Notes under the pieces: generated by a model
Seen by the model: only the letters and a program-made list of their open reading frames with translations
Told to the model about the DNA's origin: nothing
Databases searched by the model: none
Assembly: GCA_964373065.1 (NCBI GenBank)
Contig: CAYJSJ010000017.1
Coordinates: 1 to 27,519, forward strand
From: CAYJSJ01 sp964373065
GTDB taxonomy: Bacteria; Patescibacteriota; Gracilibacteria; Peribacterales; Peribacteraceae
DNA length: 27,519 nt
Reading direction: 5' to 3'
Part shown: one piece after another, positions 21,650-27,519 of the stretch
Layout of the letters: each line of letters starts with the position of its first letter
Numbering within the stretch: the first letter of the stretch is position 1
Translations under genes and position numbers: made by a program

Positions 21650-23137
21650 ATGTCAATCTTAGCAGACGAATCTAAATCGAGTTCAGGAGGCCAAAATTCT
21701 GCAACATACGCCAAACCGGGCCAAGAATACACGGTATCTATCGACAAGCTCACCTTTGGCGGAGCGGGGCTTGCGCGTATCGCCGGACAGGCGGTATTTG
21801 TGCCGGGCACGGTACCAGGGCAGCAGGTGAACATTCGCATTACCAAGAATAAGGGTACGTATCTGGAAGCTTCCGTTATCGAAGTTCTTCGTAAGGCGGT
21901 GCACGAAATTCAGCCACGATGCCAGCATTTCCACGACTGTGGCGGGTGTACATGGCAGAACCTCCCCTATAACAAGCAGATCGAATACAAGGAGGACATC
22001 GTCCGAGAGACGCTGGAGCACCTCACACCCGTGCCTGAGGAGGTGCGAAAGCAACTTCCCGGACGGGTGCTGAAAATCATTCCCAGTCCGCAGGTATTTC
22101 ACTATCGCAATAAGCTTGAGCTCAGCTTCGGGTACGCTTCGATGCGCGTGGAGGAAAAAAACGGGAAGCGCATTTACTTGGACGAGAATCCTACGGTCGG
22201 TTTCCACCAGCCGGGTAAGTGGGAAACGGTCCTCCCGATTTCGGAGTGCCACCTTTACGACGAACAGATCGGGCTGCTCTTGCAAGATGTGCGGCGTTTT
22301 ATGGAGGAAACGCATCTTCCCGTGTATAACCCCAAGACCCACAAAGGCATGCTGCGGACGCTGCTTCTAAGGCGCGGCATACAGACGGGAGAGCAGATGA
22401 TCGCGTTTATCGTCAAGGCGCGGAAGAAAGAGTTGGAACCCCTGTTCCAAAATTTCATGCGCTTTGGGGGCAGAAGCGGGCTGACATCGCTCCTCGTTAT
22501 AGAAAACCATGGTATGAATGACAAACCGGATGAGCCGAAGGTGCACACGATGGTAGGGGAATCATTCATCCGGGAACGCATCTTCGATCTAGAGTTTGCA
22601 ATCTCCCCTTTTTCGTTTTTTCAGACAAACACGCTCGGAGCGGAAAAACTCTACCGCGCAATTGCAGAAATGGCGGATCTCTCGCAGCGCGATACCGTGC
22701 TCGATGCGTACTGCGGCATGGGGACAATCGGCCAGTACCTTGCCCGTTTTTGCGAGCGGGTAGTCGGTATAGAGTCGCATCCGACAGCCATAGAAGATGC
22801 GCTCAAGAGTGCCGGAATCAATCGCATCGGCAATATCAGCTTCTATAAAGGACGCACGGAACAGGTACTCTCCACACAACTCAAAGCCGGAGGAAAGTAT
22901 GCGTTTTCCGTCATCGTGCTCGATCCTCCGCGTGCGGGGCTCCACCCACAGGCGCGGCAAGCCGTCATCGACCATGCACCGCAGAAGATCGTGTATGTCT
23001 CCTGTAACATGGCGACCTGCGCACGGGATATGGGAGACTTCCTGAATGCCGGATACGAGCTTCGTTCACTGCAGCCCGTCGATCTCTTCCCGCATACTGC
23101 GCACATAGAGACCGTCGCGGTGCTTCAGCGAAAATAG
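21650..23137 (+). CDS. rlmD: 23S rRNA (uracil-C5)-methyltransferase, RlmD/TrmA family
   Basis: The enzyme methylates a uracil C5 in 23S rRNA (U1939 in E. coli). The 495-residue protein has an N-terminal TRAM domain (about 21-82), an iron-sulphur motif C91-x5-C97-x2-C100 with a likely fourth ligand at Cys200, the SAM motif VLDAYCGMGTIGQYLA (350-365), LDPPRAGL (424-431), and the nucleophile in YVSCNMATCARD (Cys452). FSFFQTN (321-327) is also typical. The frame is open upstream to 21344, but that part is antisense to the metallopeptidase; the ATG at 21650 begins just before the TRAM domain and has a -10 box 9 nt upstream. It could instead act on another site (RlmC/RlmCD type) or on tRNA. Confidence 0.93.
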   Translation: MSILADESKSSSGGQNSATYAKPGQEYTVSIDKLTFGGAGLARIAGQAVFVPGTVPGQQVNIRITKNKGTYLEASVIEVLRKAVHEIQPRCQHFHDCGGCTWQNLPYNKQIEYKEDIVRETLEHLTPVPEEVRKQLPGRVLKIIPSPQVFHYRNKLELSFGYASMRVEEKNGKRIYLDENPTVGFHQPGKWETVLPISECHLYDEQIGLLLQDVRRFMEETHLPVYNPKTHKGMLRTLLLRRGIQTGEQMIAFIVKARKKELEPLFQNFMRFGGRSGLTSLLVIENHGMNDKPDEPKVHTMVGESFIRERIFDLEFAISPFSFFQTNTLGAEKLYRAIAEMADLSQRDTVLDAYCGMGTIGQYLARFCERVVGIESHPTAIEDALKSAGINRIGNISFYKGRTEQVLSTQLKAGGKYAFSVIVLDPPRAGLHPQARQAVIDHAPQKIVYVSCNMATCARDMGDFLNAGYELRSLQPVDLFPHTAHIETVAVLQRK

Positions 23138-23179
23138 TTGATCAGCTTCATTTGCTTTATTCGTTTTCCAACTTCCCAT

Positions 23180-23653
23180 GTGAACATCACGCTCCTCGCC
23201 GTCGGTTCCATCAAGAAGTCTTGGATCAACGAAGGATGCCGAGACTACGTCGAAAGATTACAGCATGAGTGCTCCTTTCATGTGATCGAAGTTCCTGCAA
23301 GCAAAGAGAAGGATCCCCCCAAGCAGGCGGCAGAGGAGTCGCAGAAGATTCTCGATCGTTTGGGAACAATGAAGGGGAAGATATGGGTGCTTGATGAACA
23401 AGGCAAAGACATGCCGTCCATGCAGCTGAGTGCCGCTATCGAAAAAGTCACCGATAGGGGAGACTCGCTCATCATCGTCCTTGGCGGTGCATACGGATTG
23501 AGTGATGCAGTGCGTGGGCGTGCGGATACAGTCATCACGTTAAGTGCAATGACACTCCCACACGAACTCTGTCGTATCGTTATTCTCGAGCAGCTTTACC
23601 GTGCACTCCAGATTTGCAAAGGTACCGGATACCATCATGCATCGGTATACTGA
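23180..23653 (+). CDS. rlmH: 23S rRNA (pseudouridine-N3)-methyltransferase RlmH
   Basis: RlmH is a SPOUT methyltransferase that modifies pseudouridine 1915 in helix 69 of 23S rRNA. From the GTG at 23180 the 157-residue protein begins NITLLAVGSIKKSWINEGCRDYVERL, as in the family, and contains WVLDEQGKDMPS, LIIVLGGAYGLSD (the SAM-binding knot), TLSAMTLPHELCRIVILEQLYRA and the terminal KGTGYHHASVY, where RlmH proteins normally end in YHK. An in-frame TTG at 23138 would add 14 residues unlike the family. It follows the rlmD-like gene after 42 nt, forming a small rRNA-modification pair. Confidence 0.95.
   Translation: MNITLLAVGSIKKSWINEGCRDYVERLQHECSFHVIEVPASKEKDPPKQAAEESQKILDRLGTMKGKIWVLDEQGKDMPSMQLSAAIEKVTDRGDSLIIVLGGAYGLSDAVRGRADTVITLSAMTLPHELCRIVILEQLYRALQICKGTGYHHASVY
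23646..23651 (+). promoter_or_regulatory. -10 box (TATACT) upstream of the Gmad2 lipoprotein gene
   Basis: TATACT ends 6 nt before the ATG at 23658 and overlaps the end of rlmH (its TGA is 23651-23653). The lipoprotein may thus be transcribed separately as a leaderless mRNA even though the genes are only 4 nt apart. Confidence 0.4.
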
Positions 23654-23657
23654 CACT

Positions 23658-24080
23658 ATGCGATGCTCTTTGATCCTGATCGGCATGCTCCTCTCGGGCT
23701 GTACGGTCATTGCTCCCGCACCTCCTGCAACCACACCTCCTGCAACCCATCAACCGTATTCCGATCTCATCCACATCACATCGCCGAAGCCCGGAAGCAG
23801 AGTTTCTTCACCGATTACCGTAACGGGCGAGGCGCGTGGGACATGGTATTTTGAGGCATCGTTTCCTCTGAGGTTAGAAGATGGAACCGGAACGGTGATC
23901 GCGCAATCCTATGCGATGGCCCAGGATGAGTGGATGACGGAGAACTTCGTGCCGTTCTTCGGAGAGATCGATGCGGGCTCGTACACCGGCGATGCTGTTT
24001 TGGTGTTTATGAACGATAACCCTTCCGGACTTCCCCTACACGAAAAAGAAGTCCGCATCCCCGTAGGTATTGTTCAATAG
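23658..24080 (+). CDS. Lipoprotein with Gmad2-type immunoglobulin-like domain
   Basis: From the ATG at 23658 the 140-residue product has a lipoprotein signal MRCSLILIGMLLSGC (lipidated Cys15) and a Pro/Thr/Ala-rich linker. A beta domain follows: IHITSPKPGSRVSSPITVTGEARGTWYFEASFPLRLED, AMAQDEWMTENFVPFFGEID, and ending in VRIPVGIV. This matches the Gmad2 domain, an Ig-like fold found in spore-germination and cell-surface proteins, as I recall it. It is probably anchored on the outside of the membrane; the ligand is unknown. Longer starts in the same frame exist (23601, 23637) but overlap rlmH and spoil the signal peptide. Confidence 0.88.
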   Translation: MRCSLILIGMLLSGCTVIAPAPPATTPPATHQPYSDLIHITSPKPGSRVSSPITVTGEARGTWYFEASFPLRLEDGTGTVIAQSYAMAQDEWMTENFVPFFGEIDAGSYTGDAVLVFMNDNPSGLPLHEKEVRIPVGIVQ

Positions 24081-24206
24081 GCGTTTCAATCACTATTTGG
24101 AAATAGATTGTGTACAGTGCCGAATTCTTGCAGAAATCCTTGCTTTCTCTCCTAAAACACATAAAACTATGCGCAGTTCCTTCGGCATTGCTTGTAATCA
24201 AGACAG

Positions 24207-24242
24207 TAAAGAAGGAAACCATTCACTTATTTTCCTTCTTTA
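24207..24242 (+). repeat. 12-bp perfect inverted repeat before the zinc-ribbon gene
   Basis: TAAAGAAGGAAA (24207-24218) and TTTCCTTCTTTA (24231-24242) are exact inverted copies 12 nt apart, ending 4 nt before the ATG at 24247. As RNA they form a stable hairpin directly in front of the start codon; as DNA they could be an operator. The rest of the 166-nt spacer (24081-24206) holds no obvious gene. Confidence 0.75.
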
Positions 24243-24246
24243 TAGT

Positions 24247-24525
24247 ATGGCTGATCAACAGATCACTTGCCGCGACTGCGGCGCCTCGTTTACGTTCACC
24301 GATGGTGAGCAGGAGTTTTACGCCTCCAAGGATCTAAGCGCTCCTCAACGCTGCAAGGACTGTCGCGCCGCAAAGAAAACTGCGCGCCAAGGTACCCGCG
24401 AAATGCACGACGCCGTTTGCGCCGAGTGCTCTGCGGAGTGCCAAGTCCCATTTAAGCCTCGTCCGGTGGAAGAGGGCGGAAAGCCCGTTCTCTGTCGCGA
24501 GTGTTTTTCGGCAAAGCGAGCCTAA
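24247..24525 (+). CDS. Small zinc-ribbon protein
   Basis: The 92-residue protein has two Cys-pair units. The first (TCRDCGASFTFTDGEQEFYASKD, then RCKDCRAAKK) matches the probable zinc-ribbon family found in many bacteria (CxxC-GxxFxFTxxEQxFY-x-CKxCR). The second (VCAECSAECQVPFKP, then PVLCRECF) matches the CxxC...VPFxP...PVxCRxCF ribbon often joined to it. Each would bind one zinc ion through four Cys. It is basic and compact, so nucleic-acid or ribosome binding is plausible. The ATG at 24247 follows a 12-bp inverted repeat; a rho-independent terminator follows the stop. Confidence 0.9.
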   Translation: MADQQITCRDCGASFTFTDGEQEFYASKDLSAPQRCKDCRAAKKTARQGTREMHDAVCAECSAECQVPFKPRPVEEGGKPVLCRECFSAKRA

Positions 24526-24540
24526 TTTCGCATTGCGCAA

Positions 24541-24581
24541 AAGCCCTCGGGAGCTGCAAAAGCTCTCGGGGGTTTTTCTTT
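24541..24581 (+). terminator. Rho-independent terminator after the zinc-ribbon gene
   Basis: GCCCTCGGGAGCT pairs with AGCTCTCGGGGGT over about 12 bp including two G-T wobbles, with a GCAAA loop, and is followed by TTTTTCTTT. It lies 16 nt after the stop codon. It separates the zinc-ribbon gene from the membrane protein gene downstream. Confidence 0.85.
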
Positions 24582-24687
24582 GCTACTCGAAATTGATTAC
24601 GATACGAAAACGCTTCATGGTCATGTTCTCGCAGTGTATATCGGCTCTGGACAACGGTCGGCAACGGCGTACTATTGCCCGCTTTCC

Positions 24688-25500
24688 ATGAAACCCCTGT
24701 ACCAGGCACTTGCGGCGGGCATGACCATTGGTTTGTTCCATGCCCTGATTTTGCTTAAAGGTTGGACGCTCTGGGATATAAGCATCATAAGCGTTTCTAG
24801 TCTTTCGGCCGGAATCTTCTTCATTCTCGGTATGATTTTCCGGAGCACCGTTCAAGACTATAAGCAGGCCGACATTGCCATAGCGCAACTGCGGGGAAAA
24901 CTGCTTTCCATGAATGACATCAATGAAATTGCCGCAGACGCGGAGGCTTCGTATGACCCATCGCATTTTCGCAGAACATTACTGGATGCGGTGAGGACGC
25001 TTCGCGGCTACATCGAAAACGGTACGACTCACGAAGAGGCAAACGCCGCGCTTTCGGGCATCCTCCGAGGATCAAAACTTCTTCGGTCGGTGCTTCCTCC
25101 CACGCAGACGAATCTTCTTCTCAAGCAACACGAGGACATTCGCCAGCACGTAAGCTACCTCGCGTACCTCAAGCACCACAATTTTCCGATTGTCGGATAC
25201 GTTTTCCTCTGGTTCTTCGTAGCATTTGTCATCGGGCTTCAATTGTTCTCCGTTTCTGAGTACATTGTTCTCGATATCCTTTTCATCTTTTCCTTAAGTT
25301 CCATTCTCGTATTCTTCATAGCATTCATCCACGATCTGGATCACCCATTCCGCTGCCACTTAGCGTGTTTTTCACTCGATACGCGGCCGCTTCTATACAC
25401 AGAATCGGTACTGGATACCACAGAAAAATCCCTACCCTGTTCGCAATTGCTCGACGAATCGCCGATATCAGCAGCATCTATCCCTCTCTACCAAGTGTGA
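24688..25500 (+). CDS. Integral membrane protein, possibly bestrophin-like/DUF4239
   Basis: From the ATG at 24688 the 270-residue protein has two N-terminal membrane helices (about 5-24 and 28-50), a cytoplasmic helical region (about 50-165: QDYKQADIAIAQLRGKLLSMNDINEIAADAE and onwards), two further helices (about 167-187 and 195-217), then FIHDLDHPFRC and a hydrophilic tail. The hairpin arrangement and the xLDxPFR end recall DUF4239 bestrophin-like proteins, but I am not sure. Frame is open from 24580, inside the terminator, so I prefer the later ATG, which has a TACTAT box 12 nt upstream. It ends 2 nt before the convergent GIY-YIG gene. Confidence 0.75.
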   Translation: MKPLYQALAAGMTIGLFHALILLKGWTLWDISIISVSSLSAGIFFILGMIFRSTVQDYKQADIAIAQLRGKLLSMNDINEIAADAEASYDPSHFRRTLLDAVRTLRGYIENGTTHEEANAALSGILRGSKLLRSVLPPTQTNLLLKQHEDIRQHVSYLAYLKHHNFPIVGYVFLWFFVAFVIGLQLFSVSEYIVLDILFIFSLSSILVFFIAFIHDLDHPFRCHLACFSLDTRPLLYTESVLDTTEKSLPCSQLLDESPISAASIPLYQV

Positions 25501-25502
25501 TC

Positions 25503-25760
25503 CTACCGGTTAAGGGTGCGTCGTTTCACCAGCTCCTCCTTCTCCGCTTTGCTCCATGTTTTCACTAGAGCCTCCCTGCGGCGTGCTTCGTTGAGCGTGT
25601 TGAATTTCTCATGCACTATGATCTCCACAGGACGTCGCGACCGCGTGTATTTGGCACCTTTGCCTTCGTTATGCTTCTTCTCTCTTACTTGAAGATCTAC
25701 GCAGGTGCCGCAGTAGAGGGAATGATCTTTGCAACGGGCAAGGTAGAAGTAGTAGGGCAT
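25503..25760 (-). CDS. GIY-YIG domain protein (UPF0213-like)
   Basis: The 85-residue protein is a minimal GIY-YIG nuclease domain. It has YYFYLARCKDHSLYCGTCVDLQVR (the two Tyr-containing strands and catalytic Arg), HNEGKGAKYTRSRRPVEII, and EARRREALVKTWSKAEKEELV with the metal-binding Glu at about residue 63. This fits the small UPF0213/YhbQ family, whose biological role is not settled. The ATG at 25760 is preceded at 7 nt by TATACT within the same TATACTCACAC word as seen before gatB. An in-frame start at 25847 would overlap the vapC gene end and adds unrelated residues. Confidence 0.9.
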   Translation of the reverse strand: MPYYFYLARCKDHSLYCGTCVDLQVREKKHNEGKGAKYTRSRRPVEIIVHEKFNTLNEARRREALVKTWSKAEKEELVKRRTLNR

Positions 25761-25767
25761 GTGTGTG

Positions 25768-25773
25768 AGTATA
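25768..25773 (-). promoter_or_regulatory. -10 box (TATACT) upstream of the GIY-YIG gene
   Basis: TATACTCACAC on the minus strand is identical over 11 nt to the sequence before gatB, again with 7 nt from hexamer to ATG. No clear -35 is visible. Confidence 0.4.
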
Positions 25774-25836
25774 CGGCCTATTGGCGTTGGCAGGCTGTCA
25801 TTTGTACGTATACCTGCATCTCGTGCCAGTTTTCCA

Positions 25837-26226
25837 CTATGGGACAATGAGTTTCAACCCACGAAATATGGAAAAGTCTTTTGCGTTATTCGTGACAAGA
25901 GGTACACCAAGAATCAATGCTGTCTGTGCGATAATGGTATCTGCAAGTTGCGGGTCTTTCAGGCCGCGCTTTGTGCGCTTTCGCAATACCGCTGCCGTTT
26001 GCTCAGCGATATTCTTATTCACAGGAATGATCTCTACATTTGCAAGAAACTCTGTAATGACTTTAGCATCATTCTCTGAATCCACACCTACGATAAGCTC
26101 CATATAGGAAACTACACTGATTCCGAGACGTTTCTCACCAATCTTCTCAAGGAATGCGGTGTATTTCTCCTCTTTTTGCAGCAAGTAAATAAGGATATTG
26201 GTGTCTAGGATCAGATCAATTTGCAT
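25837..26226 (-). CDS. vapC: PIN-domain toxin, VapC-like
   Basis: VapC toxins are Mg-dependent ribonucleases of toxin-antitoxin systems. The 129-residue protein has the PIN acidic residues in LDTNILIYLL (Asp8), SYMELIVG (Glu43), LADTIIAQTA (Asp96) and TNNAKDF (Asp117 with Asn113/Asn114). The order and spacing fit the family well. The ATG is 5 nt after the stop of the antitoxin gene. Its RNA target cannot be read from the sequence. Confidence 0.92.
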   Translation of the reverse strand: MQIDLILDTNILIYLLQKEEKYTAFLEKIGEKRLGISVVSYMELIVGVDSENDAKVITEFLANVEIIPVNKNIAEQTAAVLRKRTKRGLKDPQLADTIIAQTALILGVPLVTNNAKDFSIFRGLKLIVP

Positions 26227-26231
26227 GACCG

Positions 26232-26471
26232 TTACGGAAGCAGTTTATCGAAAATATGTACATTCTTTACTGCAATGGGCTTTCGTAAGCCACGTGTACA
26301 TTTGGCAAAATTCGTACCTGTATTTGTCGATTTGCGTACTGTCAGTTCCAGTTGTTTGTCTCTACCCACATCGATAACAAGGTAGTGGATAGTACCTGTG
26401 AGCAAGTGATCCTTCAGACTCTTAAAGTTTCGGAGGAGCTCGCGCGTGGTGATGCGTTTCGTCCAGCTCAT
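26232..26471 (-). CDS. Antitoxin, Phd/VapB-like
   Basis: From the ATG at 26471 the 79-residue protein begins MSWTKRITTRELLRNFKSLKDHLLTGTIHYLVIDVGRDKQLELTV, the N-terminal dimerisation and DNA-binding pattern of Phd/YefM-type antitoxins (TxRELxxNFxxLxDxL...G..YLVI). The basic C-terminal part would bind and block the PIN toxin encoded 5 nt downstream. A consensus promoter and a TGACA/TGTCA inverted repeat precede the gene, fitting autoregulation. An upstream ATG at 26501 lies within that promoter and is rejected. Confidence 0.82.
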   Translation of the reverse strand: MSWTKRITTRELLRNFKSLKDHLLTGTIHYLVIDVGRDKQLELTVRKSTNTGTNFAKCTRGLRKPIAVKNVHIFDKLLP

Positions 26472-26479
26472 ACGGCAAT

Positions 26480-26508
26480 AGTGTAGCTTACTGTATGACA
26501 AATGTCAA
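26480..26508 (-). promoter_or_regulatory. Toxin-antitoxin promoter with palindromic operator
   Basis: On the minus strand TTGACA (26508-26503), a 17-nt spacer and TACACT (26485-26480) end 8 nt before the antitoxin ATG. The -35 overlaps the inverted repeat TGACA-N2-TGTCA (26496-26507), a likely operator for the antitoxin or its complex. This is the best sigma-70-type promoter in the window. Confidence 0.75.
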
Positions 26509-26919
26509 ACATTTTGATTGGCAGCCCCACCCTCCTTCGCTAAAGCTTCTAAAGGGTGTATCGCAGATACATCCGTTCTGGAGATATGTTGGTCGCTCAT
26601 GAAGAGTGGCTTGCCCCGAAGTAAGCACTTCGTGCTACTTCAAGGCTTGCCATGAAGTTGCTGAAAAACCCCCGAAGGGGTTTTGAAGCATACTTCGTGG
26701 CAGCCCGAGAACTTTTTCAAACAGGCGTGTTTGGGGCCATAACAAGACGGTTTGGTGTTCTTACGGCATCAGTGTACGTACTTTCTCATCAATAGAACCG
26801 AGTGCAGTCACAATCTCTTTAGACTCCGTTTCTAGGGGGGCTTCTCATCCCGGAAAACATAGGTATTTTGGCTTGTTACAGAGACCGTCGCACATTATTG
26901 ATGAATTATAATTTTCATA
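26509..26919. other. Hairpin-rich spacer without genes
   Basis: This stretch of about 410 bp has no credible open frame. It contains four inverted repeats: 26554-26574 (9-bp stem, loop GCA), 26618-26641 (10-bp stem with one bulge), 26665-26684 (8-bp stem, loop CGAA) and 26685-26696 (4-bp stem). The second is flanked by direct repeats GGCTTGCC (26608-26615 and 26644-26651). From 26700 to 26919 I see nothing recognisable. It could hold a small RNA or a degraded mobile element. Confidence 0.5.
26660..26684 (-). terminator. Rho-independent terminator for the DedA-family gene
   Basis: Read on the minus strand, AAAACCCC and GGGGTTTT form a perfect 8-bp stem with a 4-nt loop, followed by a T-run. 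It lies about 235 nt beyond the DedA-family stop codon and would end that transcript. The symmetrical arms could also work on the plus strand. Confidence 0.6.
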
Positions 26920-27519
26920 TTATTCCATCTTCTGATTTCTGCGTTTCAGCCACCGTATGGGGTGCCCGCTGCGCCGTTTCCAGTAGAGCCATCCGAGTAT
27001 GCCGACTCCTCCCAACACGACGACGAGCTTCAGAAGAGTCTCTGCCGTGTCGATCCCCTCCATGAGCGATCCTATGGCGGCAAGCCCCGTGTAGCCGAGT
27101 AGCATGAAACTAAGATTGCGGACGTAGAAACCGACGTAAGTTGCGATGAAGAACGTGCGCAGGTTGATCTTGAGGATGCCGCAGATAAGCGAGATCGGCG
27201 TGCTCGGCATGACGGGAATGGAGCGCAGGATAAGGAGCAGTATTTCATCCTTCCATGACCCCTTGAAGTGCTCGCCAACATGCTCCAGATCCTCGTGCTT
27301 AACGCCGATGTACTTCCCAAAGCGCGGGACAGCGATGTCCTCCAGCTTGTCGCCGAGTACGTAGAAGAGCCATGCGCCGATCGTCTTCGCGAGTGTGGCG
27401 AGCGCGCAGATCCAGAGGAGATACAGAATGCCGAGTTGCTGCGCAGAGGTGATGCTGCCCGCGAGGGTGGTGACAAGCGGAGAAGGAATGGGTGCGACAA
27501 TTTCCTCAACGATCCCGCC
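26920..27519 (-). CDS. DedA/VTT-family membrane protein, 5' end outside window
   Basis: Reading the minus strand from the window edge, the frame is open for 199 codons with no stop, so the gene is partial at its N-terminus. The translated part shows GGIVEEIVAPIPSPLVTTLAGSI, the conserved re-entrant Glu/Pro motif of DedA (VTT) proteins. It continues with a membrane helix (LGILYLLWICALATLAKTIGAWLFYVLG), ILRSIPVMPSTPISLICGI (the family's Arg-x-x-Pro segment) and two further helices, ending in a basic tail RWLKRRNQKME. Family members are implicated in undecaprenyl-phosphate or phospholipid flipping. The ATG at 27210 is internal. A terminator lies about 235 nt downstream. Confidence 0.88.
   Translation of the reverse strand, partial: GGIVEEIVAPIPSPLVTTLAGSITSAQQLGILYLLWICALATLAKTIGAWLFYVLGDKLEDIAVPRFGKYIGVKHEDLEHVGEHFKGSWKDEILLLILRSIPVMPSTPISLICGILKINLRTFFIATYVGFYVRNLSFMLLGYTGLAAIGSLMEGIDTAETLLKLVVVLGGVGILGWLYWKRRSGHPIRWLKRRNQKME

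Noticed and set aside
26920..27210. Complete short gene of 96 codons starting at 27210
   Set aside because: The frame stays open to the window edge and the upstream translation carries DedA-family motifs, so the ATG at 27210 is internal.
1..27519. UGA recoding (Gly), as in some CPR lineages
   Set aside because: TGA ends several well-defined genes here (def, rlmH, the SecD-like lipoprotein, the glycosylphosphotransferase-like gene), so the standard bacterial code fits.

Overview
The window reads as a chromosomal segment of a small-genome bacterium, most likely a member of the Candidate Phyla Radiation (Patescibacteria). A Peregrinibacteria/Peribacteria-like lineage would fit, but this is inference. 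Supporting signs are the almost complete lack of Shine-Dalgarno sequences, many start codons 6-12 nt behind a -10-like box (probably leaderless mRNAs), short self-similar or palindromic DNA inserted in frame in housekeeping genes (guaA, folK), and ordinary use of TGA as a stop codon, which argues against the UGA-recoded CPR lineages. No tRNA, rRNA, CRISPR array, transposase or phage gene was seen.

Layout. (1) 1-2521: an unknown gene diverging from guaA, whose product is the long, eukaryote-like GMP synthase. (2) 2578-5815: an ECF sigma factor, its membrane-bound FecR-type anti-sigma factor and EF-P; the two regulator genes are preceded by near-identical ECF-type promoters (GTAAC-N16-CGTTTC). 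(3) 5841-8668 (minus): a heptad-repeat coiled-coil peptide, gatB, def and a DnaQ-type exonuclease. (4) 8733-10849 (plus): nth, thyA, folA. (5) 11001-11762: an unknown protein with an HExxH motif. (6) 11759-15675 (minus): folE, folK, folB behind three exported proteins of unknown function; with thyA and folA these fol genes form a folate/thymidylate neighbourhood lacking folP and folC. (7) 15739-18821 (minus): secD carrying an inserted parvulin (PPIC) domain, preceded by a lipoprotein that looks like a stand-alone SecD periplasmic domain. (8) 18874-21600 (minus): a sugar-phosphate nucleotidyltransferase, a truncated polyprenyl glycosylphosphotransferase-like membrane protein and a secreted HETGH metallopeptidase candidate. 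(9) 21650-25500 (plus): RlmD-like and RlmH rRNA methyltransferases, a Gmad2 lipoprotein, a zinc-ribbon protein and a membrane protein. (10) 25503-27519 (minus): a GIY-YIG protein, a VapBC-like toxin-antitoxin pair with a consensus promoter and palindromic operator, a hairpin-rich spacer and a DedA-family protein cut by the window edge.

Together the genes cover nucleotide and folate metabolism, translation factors and rRNA modification, DNA repair, and the cell envelope/secretion. The most unusual item is the secD locus, where translocation and prolyl isomerisation appear fused in one protein next to a lipid-anchored copy of the same periplasmic module. The sigma/anti-sigma promoter pair and the leaderless promoter pattern are the best-supported regulatory observations.
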